Of a stretch of 64,000 bases of DNA, positions 24,904 through 33,668 are shown piece by piece. Numbering within the stretch: the first letter of the stretch is position 1; every line of letters starts with the position of its first letter. The DNA is taken from assembly GCF_004216555.1 (NCBI RefSeq), contig NZ_SGWQ01000001.1:555126-619125 (forward strand), given 5' to 3'. A model generated the notes under the pieces. That model was not told the origin of the DNA and did no database searches. It was given only the letters and a program-made list of their open reading frames with translations. Made by a program: the position numbers and the translations under genes. This DNA comes from Herbihabitans rhizosphaerae. Its GTDB lineage: Bacteria; Actinomycetota; Actinomycetes; Mycobacteriales; Pseudonocardiaceae.

Positions 24904-25937
24904 CGGGCAGACGCACAACCGTCGTCTACGCCGCACTGCTCACCGTCCTGGCGATCGCGATCACCGCCGGAATCGGCTACGGCTCGGTTTGGGTGCCACC
25001 GGATGTGGTGTGGCAGGTGCTCACGCACCGGCTGACCGGGCTCGGCGATCCGAACAACTGGACGATCACCCAGGACGGGATCGTGTGGGACCTGCGGCTG
25101 CCGCGCGTGCTGCTGGCCGCGATGGTCGGCGCGGGTCACGCGGTGGTCGGCGTCGCGGCGCAAGCCTTGGTGCGCAACCCGTTGGCCGACCCGTTCCTGC
25201 TCGGCATCTCCTCCGGCGCGTGCGTCGGCGCGGTCGCGTCGATCGTGGTCGGGATCAGCTTCTGGGGTGTCACCTCGCACGCGCTGGCCGGTGTGGCCGG
25301 CGCGCTGATCACGTTCCTGATCGTGTACCTGCTGGCCGCGCGCGGCGGGTCGTTAAGCCCGACCCGGCTGCTGCTGGTCGGCGTGGTCACCGGGCACGCG
25401 CTGCTCGGCGTGGCGAACTTCCTGGTGCTGCAGGCAGACGACCCGGGCAAGACGAACTCGTCGCTGTTCTGGCTGCTCGGCTCGCTGGCCGGCGCGCGCT
25501 GGACCGACCTCGGGGTGCCGGCCGCCGCGCTGTCGATTGGCCTCGCCGCGCTGCTGGTGCGCGGGCGCGGGTTGAACGCGCTGCTGGTCGGCGACGAGAC
25601 GGCGAACGCGCTCGGAGTGCCGCCCGGTCGTTTGCGCCGCGAACTGTTCGCCACGACGTCGCTGGTCACCGGGGTCGTGGTGGCGCTGTCCGGATCGATC
25701 TACTTCGTCGGGCTGGTGGTGCCGCACGCGGTGCGGCTGCTGCTCGGCAGTGATCACCGGCGGGTGCTGCCGGCCGCGGCGATCGCGGGCGCGGCGTTCC
25801 TGGTGCTGGTGGATCTGGCCGCACGCTCGGTGCTCGCGCCGCAGGAGGTGCCGGTCGGCGTGGTGACCGCGGTGATCGGCGCGCCGGTGTTCCTGCTGCT
25901 GATGTCCCGCCGGCGACTGTCGGAGACCGGACTGTGA
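24900..25937 (+). CDS. FecCD-family metallophore permease
   Basis: The 345-residue permease has the FecCD signatures LRLPRVLLAAMVGAGHAVVGVAAQALVRNPLADPFLLGISSGA and, near the end, GSIYFVGLVVPHAVRLLLGSDHRRVLP, with about ten membrane segments. It starts with GTG overlapping the binding-protein gene by 4 bp and overlaps the ATPase gene by 4 bp. As only one permease gene is present, it should act as a homodimer. Confidence 0.95.
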   Translation: MTGRRTTVVYAALLTVLAIAITAGIGYGSVWVPPDVVWQVLTHRLTGLGDPNNWTITQDGIVWDLRLPRVLLAAMVGAGHAVVGVAAQALVRNPLADPFLLGISSGACVGAVASIVVGISFWGVTSHALAGVAGALITFLIVYLLAARGGSLSPTRLLLVGVVTGHALLGVANFLVLQADDPGKTNSSLFWLLGSLAGARWTDLGVPAAALSIGLAALLVRGRGLNALLVGDETANALGVPPGRLRRELFATTSLVTGVVVALSGSIYFVGLVVPHAVRLLLGSDHRRVLPAAAIAGAAFLVLVDLAARSVLAPQEVPVGVVTAVIGAPVFLLLMSRRRLSETGL

Positions 25938-26710
25938 ACCTGCGACTAGAGGATGTGCGGGTCAAACTGTCCGGACGGCAAATCATTTCCGGAGCGAATC
26001 TTCTCGTTGCGGAGGGTGACCTGTGCGGCCTGATAGGGCCGAACGGCGGCGGAAAGTCGACCTTGCTTCGCACCGTATACCGGCACCTCAAACCATACTC
26101 CGGTTGGGTATATCTGGGCCAGACCGACCTCTGGCGGTTGTCGCCCGTGAAGGTGGCTCGGAAGATCGCTGGAGTGCCGCAGGAGACGCGCTCCGACTTC
26201 GACGTGACGGTGTTCGAGATGGCCGCGATGGGCCGCACACCGCACAAACACCCGCTGGCCGCCACCACCGCGTCCGACCGCGAGATCGTCACCGGCGCGC
26301 TGACCAGGGTGGACGCGCTACACCTTGCCGAGCGGCACTTCGCGACGCTGTCCGGCGGCGAACGGCAGCGCGTGCTGCTGGCCCGCGCGCTCGCCCAGCA
26401 GACCCAGGTACTGGTACTCGACGAGCCGACCAACCACCTCGACGTGCGCCACCAACTGGAACTGATGGAGTTGGTGCGCGAGCTGGGCCTGACCACCGTG
26501 ATGGCGGTGCACGACCTGAACCTGGCCGCCGGGTACTGCGACCGGCTGCACGTGATCGACTCCGGGAAGATCGTCGCGGGCGGGCCGCCAGAGGACGTGC
26601 TCACCGCCGAGCTGCTGCGGTCGGTGTTCGGTGTGCACGCCGACTTCACCACGCACCCGCGCACCGGCCGGCCACACCTGATTCTGTCCACTGTGGACGG
26701 TACACCGTGA
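25934..26710 (+). CDS. ABC importer ATPase, FecE/FepC type
   Basis: The 258-residue ATPase has Walker A GPNGGGKSTLL (about 37-47), the signature LSGGERQRVLLARAL, Walker B VLVLDEPTNHLD and the switch His in MAVHDLN. Its start GTG and stop both overlap neighbours by 4 bp, so importer and MFS genes are one translational unit. The first 200 bases use noticeably more A/T-ending codons than the rest of the operon. Confidence 0.95.
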   Translation: MNLRLEDVRVKLSGRQIISGANLLVAEGDLCGLIGPNGGGKSTLLRTVYRHLKPYSGWVYLGQTDLWRLSPVKVARKIAGVPQETRSDFDVTVFEMAAMGRTPHKHPLAATTASDREIVTGALTRVDALHLAERHFATLSGGERQRVLLARALAQQTQVLVLDEPTNHLDVRHQLELMELVRELGLTTVMAVHDLNLAAGYCDRLHVIDSGKIVAGGPPEDVLTAELLRSVFGVHADFTTHPRTGRPHLILSTVDGTP

Positions 26711-27894
26711 GACGGTACGCACTTCTGTTGCGGCACAACGGGATCGCGCCCGTGCTGGCGGTCGGCGCGCTGACCCGGCTCGGCGTGAGCATGTACCCGC
26801 TGGCCGTGCTGCTGCTCGCGGGCCAGACCTGGGACCTCGCCAGCGCCGGCGCCGTGGCGGCTGCGGCGGCCGTCGGGTACGCGCTGACCGGGCCGATGCT
26901 CGGGCGGTTCGCCGACCGGTACGGCCCGATGCGCCCGCTGCTGATCACCGCGGTGGTGGTCGCGGTGGCGTTCGCGGTGCTGCCGCTGGCCGTACGGACC
27001 GGATCGGTACTCGCCACGGCCGCCGTCGCGCTGATCGCCGGCGCGTCGATCCCGCCGGTGCCGGCCTGTCAGCGCGCGCTCCTGCGGCGGCTGCTTTCCG
27101 ACGACCTTGTGGACACCGCGATGGCCGTCGACGCGTTCTTCCTCGATCTGTTCCTGATCGTCGGCCCGCTGGTCACCACCGGAATCGTGCTCGCGGCGAG
27201 CCCGACCGCCGCGTTGGTCACCACCGCCGTGGTGCTGCTGGCCGGCGCGCTGCTGTTCGCCAGACTGCCCGCGGTGCGAACGATGCCGCACTCCGGCGCG
27301 GCCACCCCGATCCGCGGGCTCGGACCGTTGCGCGCGCCCGGGTTCCGGCTGCTGCTCGCCACGGTGGCCGCCGCCGGCATGGCGCTCGGCGCGCTGCGGG
27401 TGTCGCTGATCGGGTTCGCCGGCGACACCGGCGGCCTGCTGTACACCGCGATCGGGATCGGCAGCGCGGCCGGCGGGCTGGCCTACGGCGCCCGCGCGTG
27501 GACCACGCCGCTGGCACGCCGGTACGCGATTCTCCTTGCCTGCTACGCGATCGGCGTACTGCCGCTGCTGACCGGGATCGGTGCCGGCGGCATGTTCGCG
27601 CTCGCGGTGCTCACCGGGCTGGCCCTGTCCCCCGTGACGATCTGCGAGTTCGCGCTGGTCGGACGGTGTGCGCCGGGCGGGACGGTGGCCGAGGCGTTCG
27701 CCTGGGCGACCACCGCGACGTTCGCCGGCAACGCGCTGGGCACCGCACTCGGCGGCGCGCTGGCCGACCTGCACTGGCGCGCCCCGATGGTGCTCGCCGC
27801 GGCCGTACTCGCCACCGCCGCGGCCGCCACCGTGCTCGGCCGCGCCCTGTTGACCGCCCCAACCGGGGACCGTGTCGAGTCGGAAGGGAGGTGA
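26707..27894 (+). CDS. MFS transporter, last transport gene of the metal-uptake operon
   Basis: The 395-residue protein has about 12 hydrophobic segments and the MFS loop motif GRFADRYGPMRPLL. GTG 26707 overlaps the ATPase stop (GTGA). Members in siderophore operons commonly export the newly made chelator; here it could export a modified peptide or help release the imported one. The stop codon lies within the Shine-Dalgarno sequence of the small gene 5 nt downstream, so the two are coupled. Confidence 0.88.
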   Translation: MRRYALLLRHNGIAPVLAVGALTRLGVSMYPLAVLLLAGQTWDLASAGAVAAAAAVGYALTGPMLGRFADRYGPMRPLLITAVVVAVAFAVLPLAVRTGSVLATAAVALIAGASIPPVPACQRALLRRLLSDDLVDTAMAVDAFFLDLFLIVGPLVTTGIVLAASPTAALVTTAVVLLAGALLFARLPAVRTMPHSGAATPIRGLGPLRAPGFRLLLATVAAAGMALGALRVSLIGFAGDTGGLLYTAIGIGSAAGGLAYGARAWTTPLARRYAILLACYAIGVLPLLTGIGAGGMFALAVLTGLALSPVTICEFALVGRCAPGGTVAEAFAWATTATFAGNALGTALGGALADLHWRAPMVLAAAVLATAAAATVLGRALLTAPTGDRVESEGR

Positions 27895-27899
27895 CCTCG

Positions 27900-27968
27900 A
27901 TGACCCTCAAGGTGAAGGTCCGTCGGAAGAAGACCCGCGGCAACCTGCTGTCGAACCACCCGGCCTGA
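27900..27968 (+). CDS. 22-residue basic peptide, candidate RiPP precursor
   Basis: This short gene begins MTLKVKVRRKKTRG and ends LLSNHPA. It is preceded by AGGGAGGTGA, an almost perfect anti-16S match, 5 nt before ATG 27900, the strongest ribosome site I see in the window. The N-terminal two thirds are very basic (Lys/Arg 8 of the first 13 residues). The C-terminal part holds Asn, Ser, His and Pro but no Cys. It sits between an MFS gene and a SagB-type peptide dehydrogenase and is followed within 12 nt by a 12-bp hairpin, the usual layout of a ribosomal peptide precursor. No known precursor family is recognised. Confidence 0.7.
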   Translation: MTLKVKVRRKKTRGNLLSNHPA

Positions 27969-27979
27969 TCCGGGGTGAG

Positions 27980-28010
27980 GGGCGGGGCGACCTGGGACGT
28001 CGCCCCGCCC
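27980..28010 (+). terminator. Intercistronic hairpin/attenuator after the peptide gene
   Basis: GGGCGGGGCGAC (27980-27991) and its exact complement (27999-28010) form a 12-bp GC stem with a 7-nt loop. There is no T-tract, so it may act as a partial terminator or as a 3' stabiliser that favours peptide mRNA over the downstream SagB message. Confidence 0.75.
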
Positions 28011-28053
28011 TGCCCGATTGTCCTCTCCTGCCCGGCTCGTGAAGGGAATGACC

Positions 28054-29181
28054 ATGAAGTTCCGCCGTACTCGCAGCCTGGTCGGCTACTGGAGCGAGGG
28101 CGAGTTCGTGCTCGAGGACTACCTCACCGAGAAGTCCTCGGACGTCGACGAGGACAACGCCGTCGTGGTGGACGAGGCCACGCTGCGCCTGCTCGACAAG
28201 TTCGACGACTGGACCGACGTCGACGCGGTGGCCGCCGAGCTGCCCGACTACTCCGCCGAATCGGTGCGCGAGGCGGTGGACACGCTGGTCGACGCCGGCC
28301 TGCTGCGCACCCCGGAGATGGCCGAACGCGAGGACCAGCTCGCCGTGGAATGGGCGCACTGGAGCCAGGAGGCGCGCTTCTTCCACTTCGGCACCAAGGA
28401 CGCGGTGTACATCGGCGACGACGACGAGCACCGGTCGGCCGCCGCCGAGGTCGCGCTGGCCAGCGGGCCGCCGCCGGAGATCTTCAAGAGCTACCCGGAC
28501 GCGCCGAGGGTTCGCCTGCCGCGCGCGTTTCTCCCGCTGCGCGGCGAATTCGGCGAGGTGCTGCTGTCCCGGCGCACGCATCGCGCGTTCACCCCGACGC
28601 CGGTCGGGCTGCGCGAGCTGGCCACGGTGCTGCACTACACGTTCGCGCCGATGTACTTCGTGGACGCGCGCGAGTACGGCACGTTGTTCATGCGCACCAG
28701 CCCCGGCGGCGGCGCGCGGCAGGAGCTGGAGGCCTACGTCGGCGTGCTGAACGTGGACGGCGTGACGCCAGGGCTCTACCACTACAACGTCGAGCAGCAC
28801 AGCCTGGAGCTGATCGACCCCGACTTCGCCGCCGCTGACGTCGACCGGCTCGCCTTCGGCCAGCAGATGGCCGTGACCTCGGGTTTCGTGGTGTTCATGA
28901 CCGCACTGGTGCAGCGCGCGGCGTACAAGTACCGGCACCCGAGGACGCTGCGGATGATCATGTTGGACGCCGGGCACCTTGCCCAGACGTTCAACCTGGT
29001 GTGCACGGCCGCCGGGCTCGGCCCGTTCCAGACGGCCGCGTTCCGGGACACCGAGGTGGAGCGCGCACTCGGAATCGACGGGATCGCCGAGACCGCGCTC
29101 TATCTGCTCGGCGCCGGCAATCCCGCCGGTCCGGTGGACGGCCGTCCTATCGACATGACGCTGGCCGCTCAGCCGGTGTAG
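28054..29181 (+). CDS. SagB-type flavin-dependent peptide dehydrogenase
   Basis: The 375-residue protein has an N-terminal winged-helix-like region of about 130 residues (EDYLTEKSS, VVVDEATLRLLDKFDDWTDVDAVAAEL, VDTLVDAGLL). A nitroreductase-fold domain follows: LPLRGEFGEVLLSRRTHRAFTPTPVGLRELATVLHYTF, the LYHYNVEQHSLELI segment, and RTLRMIMLDAGHLAQTFNLVCTAAGLGPFQTAAF. SagB enzymes use FMN to oxidise azolines in ribosomal peptides. No YcaO cyclodehydratase is seen here, so its substrate may be the adjacent peptide by another chemistry, or a peptide made elsewhere. GAAGGGA precedes ATG 28054. Confidence 0.88.
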   Translation: MKFRRTRSLVGYWSEGEFVLEDYLTEKSSDVDEDNAVVVDEATLRLLDKFDDWTDVDAVAAELPDYSAESVREAVDTLVDAGLLRTPEMAEREDQLAVEWAHWSQEARFFHFGTKDAVYIGDDDEHRSAAAEVALASGPPPEIFKSYPDAPRVRLPRAFLPLRGEFGEVLLSRRTHRAFTPTPVGLRELATVLHYTFAPMYFVDAREYGTLFMRTSPGGGARQELEAYVGVLNVDGVTPGLYHYNVEQHSLELIDPDFAAADVDRLAFGQQMAVTSGFVVFMTALVQRAAYKYRHPRTLRMIMLDAGHLAQTFNLVCTAAGLGPFQTAAFRDTEVERALGIDGIAETALYLLGAGNPAGPVDGRPIDMTLAAQPV

Positions 29182-29654
29182 CGGTCGACCGCTTCCTGGA
29201 GCAGCCGGCTCATGGCCGGCGTGTGCATGTGCTCGACCTGGCCCCACACCGCGCGTCCCTCGTCCGTGTCGAACTGGACGAACGAGGCGAACAGGACCGA
29301 GCGCTCGTCACGCATGACCAGCGTCTGGCAGCGGAAGCCCCTGGTGGACGTCACGCCGAGGAGCGCGAACTCCGGAGCGGCGCGCAGGATCGGCCAGCCG
29401 AGCACGTGATCGGGCGCGTCGAGTGGTCCGAGCTGGGCTCCCAGCTCGGACCACCCGGCGAGCAGGCCGGCACGCATCTCGTCGGACGCACCCTCGGTCA
29501 CCATGCACGCCCACTGTTCGGCGGTCCGGTCGGCGGCCGAGTCGAGCTCGGCGAGCAGCGCGTTCTGGTAGCCGATCCGGTCGTGCGTGCACAGGTCGCG
29601 TGCGGCGGCCGGCACCTCGATCTCGCGGACGACGGTGGACAGGGACTCGGTCAT
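29169..29654 (-). CDS. Unknown 161-residue protein, DUF2867-associated
   Basis: The product (MTESLSTVVREIEVPAAARDLCTHDRIGYQNALLAEL) resembles small SRPBCC/polyketide-cyclase-like proteins in length and pattern, but I cannot place it firmly. ATG 29654 overlaps the stop of the upstream DUF2867 gene (ATGA), so the two form an operon. Its 3' end overlaps the convergent SagB gene by 13 bp. No signal peptide or membrane segment is visible. Confidence 0.7.
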   Translation of the reverse strand: MTESLSTVVREIEVPAAARDLCTHDRIGYQNALLAELDSAADRTAEQWACMVTEGASDEMRAGLLAGWSELGAQLGPLDAPDHVLGWPILRAAPEFALLGVTSTRGFRCQTLVMRDERSVLFASFVQFDTDEGRAVWGQVEHMHTPAMSRLLQEAVDRYTG

Positions 29655-30250
29655 GACACGCTCCTCAGATTCGGGTAGGTCGCCGCCCAGCGCTTGCGGA
29701 TCCCGCGGAGCATCGCCGGGTACACGATCAGGTAGCGGAACGGCAGGATCGCGGCCATGTAGGCCGTGCCGAACAGGCCGTTCGGCTTGACCAGCACACC
29801 CATCTGGCCGCGGTAGCCGCCGTCACCGTCCGGCACCCAGCTCAGGTGCAGGACTCCGTGCACGGTCTTGTTGGCCATCTCGGCGACGTATTCACTGTCG
29901 GTCAGGTACACCGACGTGAAGGGGTCGGTGCCCAGTTCTGGCCCGCGCGGGCCGTCGCGCAGGTCGGCGGGCAGCCGGTCGCGCAGGGTCGGCACGCGGG
30001 TGCCGACACCGTCCTCCGGCTTGTCCAAGCCGAGCAGTCCGCCGATCTTCCAGCGCAGTTCCAGCAGCGCGTTGGTGATGCGGGAGAACCCGTCCGGGCC
30101 ATCGTTCGAGGTGAACATGTCGATCAGTTTGGGCAGGTCATCCGGGCCGCCCGGGGTTGGCAACGCCCACACGTCCTCGACCGTGAAGTCGTGCGCGATC
30201 TCGTGGATCCGCCACGGCTGCGACGTGTGCGCGGTCTTCGGAAGTCTCAT
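29651..30250 (-). CDS. DUF2867-family protein
   Basis: The 199-residue protein (MRLPKTAHTSQPWRIHEIAHDFTVEDVWALPTPGG) has the DUF2867 pattern, including VYLTDSEYVAEMANKTVHGVLHLSW and GQMGVLVKPNGLFGTAYMAAILPFRYLIVYPAML near the end, a START/SRPBCC-like lipid-binding type of fold. ATG 30250 has GGAGG 6 nt upstream. A much longer open frame to 30844 runs antisense over the TetR gene and is rejected. It is divergent from the TetR gene, with a palindrome 14 bp upstream of its start. Confidence 0.8.
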   Translation of the reverse strand: MRLPKTAHTSQPWRIHEIAHDFTVEDVWALPTPGGPDDLPKLIDMFTSNDGPDGFSRITNALLELRWKIGGLLGLDKPEDGVGTRVPTLRDRLPADLRDGPRGPELGTDPFTSVYLTDSEYVAEMANKTVHGVLHLSWVPDGDGGYRGQMGVLVKPNGLFGTAYMAAILPFRYLIVYPAMLRGIRKRWAATYPNLRSVS

Positions 30251-30263
30251 CCGAACCTCCATC

Positions 30264-30279
30264 CATACAGCACTGTATG
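30264..30279. promoter_or_regulatory. TetR-type operator CATACAG-CA-CTGTATG
   Basis: Two exact 7-bp inverted half-sites with a 2-bp centre lie between the DUF2867 gene and the divergent TetR gene. The A/T content and position fit a repressor site overlapping the DUF2867 promoter. Confidence 0.7.
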
Positions 30280-30352
30280 TATCACCTACGCTCCCACCGG
30301 CCTCAGGCGCGGTCAAGGTGACGCCGCACACGAGCGGCATAGGATCGAATCG

Positions 30353-30901
30353 ATGGCACCGCCGACCCGCACCCCGCGCAGCACGTGGATCGAGGAGGGG
30401 TTGCGCGCGCTCGCCGGCGGCGGCCCGGACGCCGTGCGGGTCGAGCCGCTGGCCAAGACGCTCGGCGTCACCCGAGGCGGGTTCTACTGGCATTTCAAGG
30501 ACCGGCAGGCGCTGCTCGACGCGATGCTGGAGACCTGGGAGCAGCTCGGCGCGCAAGGCGTGATCGAACGCGTGGAGGCCGGTGGCGGCGACGCCCGCAC
30601 GAAGGTGCGCAGAACCGCGGAGCTGATCTTCACCGGCGGGATGATCCCGACCGACCTGGCGATCCGGGACTGGGCGCGGCGCGACCCGGCGGTGGCCGAG
30701 CGCCTGCGGCGGGTGGACAACCGGCGGGTGGCCTACCTGCGGACGCTGTTCGGCCAGTTCTGCCCGGACGACGCCGAGGTCGAAGGGCGCTGCATGCTCG
30801 CGTTCTCGCTGGTCATCGGCAACTACTACATCGCGGCCGACCACGGCGGGAGCACCCGCGACCAGGTACTCGCGACTGCCATCGAGTACCTGGTCGCATA
30901 A
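30353..30901 (+). CDS. TetR-family regulator
   Basis: The 182-residue protein has the TetR DNA-binding region (WIEEGLRALAGGGPDAVRVEPLAKTLGVTRGGFYWHFKDRQALLDAML). The C-terminal half, including LAFSLVIGNYYIAADHGGSTRDQVLATAIEYLVA, is the ligand domain. ATG 30353 fits the start of the domain; the frame upstream is antisense to the DUF2867 gene. It is divergent from the DUF2867 pair, which it probably represses through the CATACAG palindrome. Confidence 0.88.
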   Translation: MAPPTRTPRSTWIEEGLRALAGGGPDAVRVEPLAKTLGVTRGGFYWHFKDRQALLDAMLETWEQLGAQGVIERVEAGGGDARTKVRRTAELIFTGGMIPTDLAIRDWARRDPAVAERLRRVDNRRVAYLRTLFGQFCPDDAEVEGRCMLAFSLVIGNYYIAADHGGSTRDQVLATAIEYLVA

Positions 30902-30910
30902 CGGTGACCG

Positions 30911-33577
30911 TCAGATGATCGTCGGAATCGAGTTGATCGGCAGACCGGACAGGTCGACCGGCAGGTCGAGCTGCGCCGGCGTGTCGTTGACGGTGACGTC
31001 GGTGTCGTTGTTCACCGTGGACAGTGCCTGACCGACCAGCTCGGGGTTCAACCCGAACACCTGGCCGACCGCGCCGACCGGGATCTGCTGGTCGATGCCG
31101 CCGGTCGTGGTCGTGGTGCCGCCGGACTGCCCGATCGTCTGGTTGTCCGCCCAGGCGTAGGAGTCGCCGAACCACGCCGCCGAGTTGCCGAACACCTGCG
31201 CCACGGCCGCGGCCGGGACGTCGGCGATGTTGCCGGACAGCGAGCCGCCGACACCGGAGCTGGTGATGTCACCGCCGGAGGCGACGTCCGTGTCGTTCGA
31301 ACCGCTGCCGTCCGACGACCCGAACCAGCTCGCCGCGTTGCCGAACACCTGCGCGACCGGCAGCGCCTGCGCGCTCACCACGTTGCCGGCGAGTTGGCCG
31401 CCGTCACCGTTGGCCGTGGTGTCACCGCCGGCCGTGGAGCTGACGTCGTTGGTGGCGTCGCCGGTCACCCGGCCGACCCACACCGGCGCCATCGCGAACA
31501 CGCCCGCGGTCGAGCCGACCGGAGCCTGCACCACGTTGCCGGCGAGCTGGCCGCCGGTGCCCTCGGCGTCGTTGTCGCCGCCGGCCGTCGAGTCGGTCTC
31601 GTTGTCCGACACGCCCTGCCCGAAACCGCCCCACGCGGCGCCGATGCCGTGCACCTGCGCCGGGAAGGACACCGGGACCTGGGCGATGTTGCCGGCGATC
31701 GTGCCGAGGTCGCCAGTCGCGTGGTAGTCGCCGCCTGCCGAGGAGTCGGTGTCGTTGCTGGCCTCACCGACGCCCTTGCCGATCCAGGCACCGCCCACAC
31801 CGAACACCTGAGCCGGCGCGGACACCGGCGCGGCGATGATGTTGGACGAGCCCCTGCCGCCGTCGTCGTCGGTGTTGCCACCGCCGCCGGCCTTGACGGT
31901 CTTGCGCTCCTGCGCGATACCGGTACCGGAGCCGATCCACGAACCGCCCACGCCGAACACCTCGGCCGGCAGCGCGACCGGGCCGGCGATCAGGTTGCCG
32001 GACGCCGTGGAATCGTTGCCCAGCGTGCCGTTGTACCCGCCGGCCTGTACGACCTTGTCGTTGCTCGCCTGACCGGACGCGTCGCCGATCCACGAGCCGC
32101 CGACACCGAACACGTCCGGGCTGCCCGCGAGCGGAGTCGACGCGGTGTTGCCGGACCCGGTCCCGTTGTCGCCGTTGGTGTAGGTGCCGCTGCCCGCGGT
32201 GGCACGCGAGGTGTTGTCGTGCGCGGCGTGGCTGCTGCCGATCCACGTCCCGCCGACCCCGAACACCTCGGCCGGCAGTGCGACCGGCGCGTCGGCGAGG
32301 TTGCCCGACCCGGTCCCGCCGTCGGCCGACGAGCTGGAGAAGCCGCCGGAGGTGACGTTCGACGTCGAGCTGCTGTTCGCCTCACCCGGAGCGACCGGAG
32401 CGACCGGCTCAGGACTCGGAATCGGCACCACGCGCGGGTTCGGCCGCGACGCCCCACCGGTGGACGAGGTGCCGATCCAGGACGCCGCGACGCTGGACAC
32501 GTTGGCCAGCAACGCACCCTGCGGCTGGGCCACGTTGCCGGACGCCGTGCCGTTGTCGCCGTCGGTCTGCACGTAGGTCGGAATGTCGTTGATCCCGTTC
32601 TTCGTGCCACCGGCGGTCGCGTCCATCGTCGTATTCGACGAGTCCACAGTGGACGTTCCGCCCCAGGTCGGGGCGTTGCCGTTGAACTCGACGGGGAAGG
32701 CCAGCGGCACCGCGCCGACGTTGCCGGAGCCGGTGCCGTCCCGGCCGCCGGTGTCCACCGCGCCGCCGCTCTCGGTGTCGTTGCTCGCCGAGGAGTCGGT
32801 CACCTGGGAGCTGCCGCCCCAGCTCACCGCGTTGCCGGTGAACTGCACCGGAGTCGCCCAGTGTCCGGCGAGCACGTTGCCGGCGAGGGTGCCGCCCCGG
32901 CCGTCGGTCGTGGTGTCACCGCCGGTGTCCACGTCCTGCTCGGCGTTGCCGTCGACCGTCCTGGCGTTGCCGAACCAGGACACCGCGTTGTTGGACAGCT
33001 GGACCGGAACGGCCCAGTCCAGGTCCACCACGTTGCCGCCGAGCGTGGAGCCGTTGCCGCCGGTGTCGATGTTCTGCCGCCCGTCGTGGCTCTGCTTGTG
33101 GTCGGAGCCCTGCACGGTCGCCGAGGTCATCGGCGGCGCGATCGCGTTTCCGGTGATCTGCACCGGCACCACGAGATCACCGTTGACGCGGTTGCCCAGG
33201 AACGGATCACCGGCCGGAGGAGGTGCGGCCGGCTTGTCCGGACGCGGGATTCCCTTGCTCCGCACGGGTTTCATCGGCTTGGGGCTGGGTTTGACGCTGG
33301 GCGTGGCCTGCGACCGCGCGGGTGCGGCGGTGCGCACCGGATCGGTCACCTGCCTCGTGCTCAGCTCGCCCCTGTACTCGGGCAGGTTCATCTGTCCGGT
33401 CGGGGTGCCCATCGCGTTGTCGCCGATGTCGAGCGGGACGGTGATGCCGCCGTCCAGCGGGCTCGCCGGGCGGTCCGGGTCGACACTGTCGTCCGCGGAG
33501 GCGATACCGGTGCCGAGCATCAGCAGGCCGCCGGTCAGCAGTGCGGTCTGCAGTCCTCGCCTTGTCCAGATGTGCAT
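30911..33577 (-). CDS. Large secreted protein with chaplin-like repeats
   Basis: The 888-residue product has a signal peptide (TRRGLQTALLTGGLLMLGTGIASA, cleaved before DD). The body consists of about 13 imperfect repeats of 45-60 residues. Each carries a GN(V/I)-x-P(V)-x-(V)FGxxxxWxG core followed by an Asn/Asp/Thr/Gly-rich linker such as NDTDSSAGG and TGSGN. The core resembles the chaplin pattern (GNxVxxPVxxPVxxCGN) but lacks the cysteines. It may coat hyphae or spores; that is inference. ATG 33577 has AAGGAG upstream. It has no LPxTG motif or C-terminal anchor. Confidence 0.8.
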   Translation of the reverse strand: MHIWTRRGLQTALLTGGLLMLGTGIASADDSVDPDRPASPLDGGITVPLDIGDNAMGTPTGQMNLPEYRGELSTRQVTDPVRTAAPARSQATPSVKPSPKPMKPVRSKGIPRPDKPAAPPPAGDPFLGNRVNGDLVVPVQITGNAIAPPMTSATVQGSDHKQSHDGRQNIDTGGNGSTLGGNVVDLDWAVPVQLSNNAVSWFGNARTVDGNAEQDVDTGGDTTTDGRGGTLAGNVLAGHWATPVQFTGNAVSWGGSSQVTDSSASNDTESGGAVDTGGRDGTGSGNVGAVPLAFPVEFNGNAPTWGGTSTVDSSNTTMDATAGGTKNGINDIPTYVQTDGDNGTASGNVAQPQGALLANVSSVAASWIGTSSTGGASRPNPRVVPIPSPEPVAPVAPGEANSSSTSNVTSGGFSSSSADGGTGSGNLADAPVALPAEVFGVGGTWIGSSHAAHDNTSRATAGSGTYTNGDNGTGSGNTASTPLAGSPDVFGVGGSWIGDASGQASNDKVVQAGGYNGTLGNDSTASGNLIAGPVALPAEVFGVGGSWIGSGTGIAQERKTVKAGGGGNTDDDGGRGSSNIIAAPVSAPAQVFGVGGAWIGKGVGEASNDTDSSAGGDYHATGDLGTIAGNIAQVPVSFPAQVHGIGAAWGGFGQGVSDNETDSTAGGDNDAEGTGGQLAGNVVQAPVGSTAGVFAMAPVWVGRVTGDATNDVSSTAGGDTTANGDGGQLAGNVVSAQALPVAQVFGNAASWFGSSDGSGSNDTDVASGGDITSSGVGGSLSGNIADVPAAAVAQVFGNSAAWFGDSYAWADNQTIGQSGGTTTTTGGIDQQIPVGAVGQVFGLNPELVGQALSTVNNDTDVTVNDTPAQLDLPVDLSGLPINSIPTII

Positions 33578-33668
33578 GACAGTTCTCCTTGGTACAGAAA
33601 GGTTTGTGGGAATTCGGCGCGCGTGGAACGTCCACCGCGCCGGGTGGTGACATGGGTGTGGCGAACGG

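Noticed and set aside
25666-27774. 702-codon open frame antisense to the ABC/MFS genes
   Set aside because: The sense strand carries clear FecCD, FecE and MFS signatures; the antisense product is Arg/Gly/Gln-rich without domains.
30251-30844. Extension of the DUF2867 gene to 30844 on the minus strand
   Set aside because: It is antisense to the TetR gene, and a good ribosome site precedes ATG 30250.
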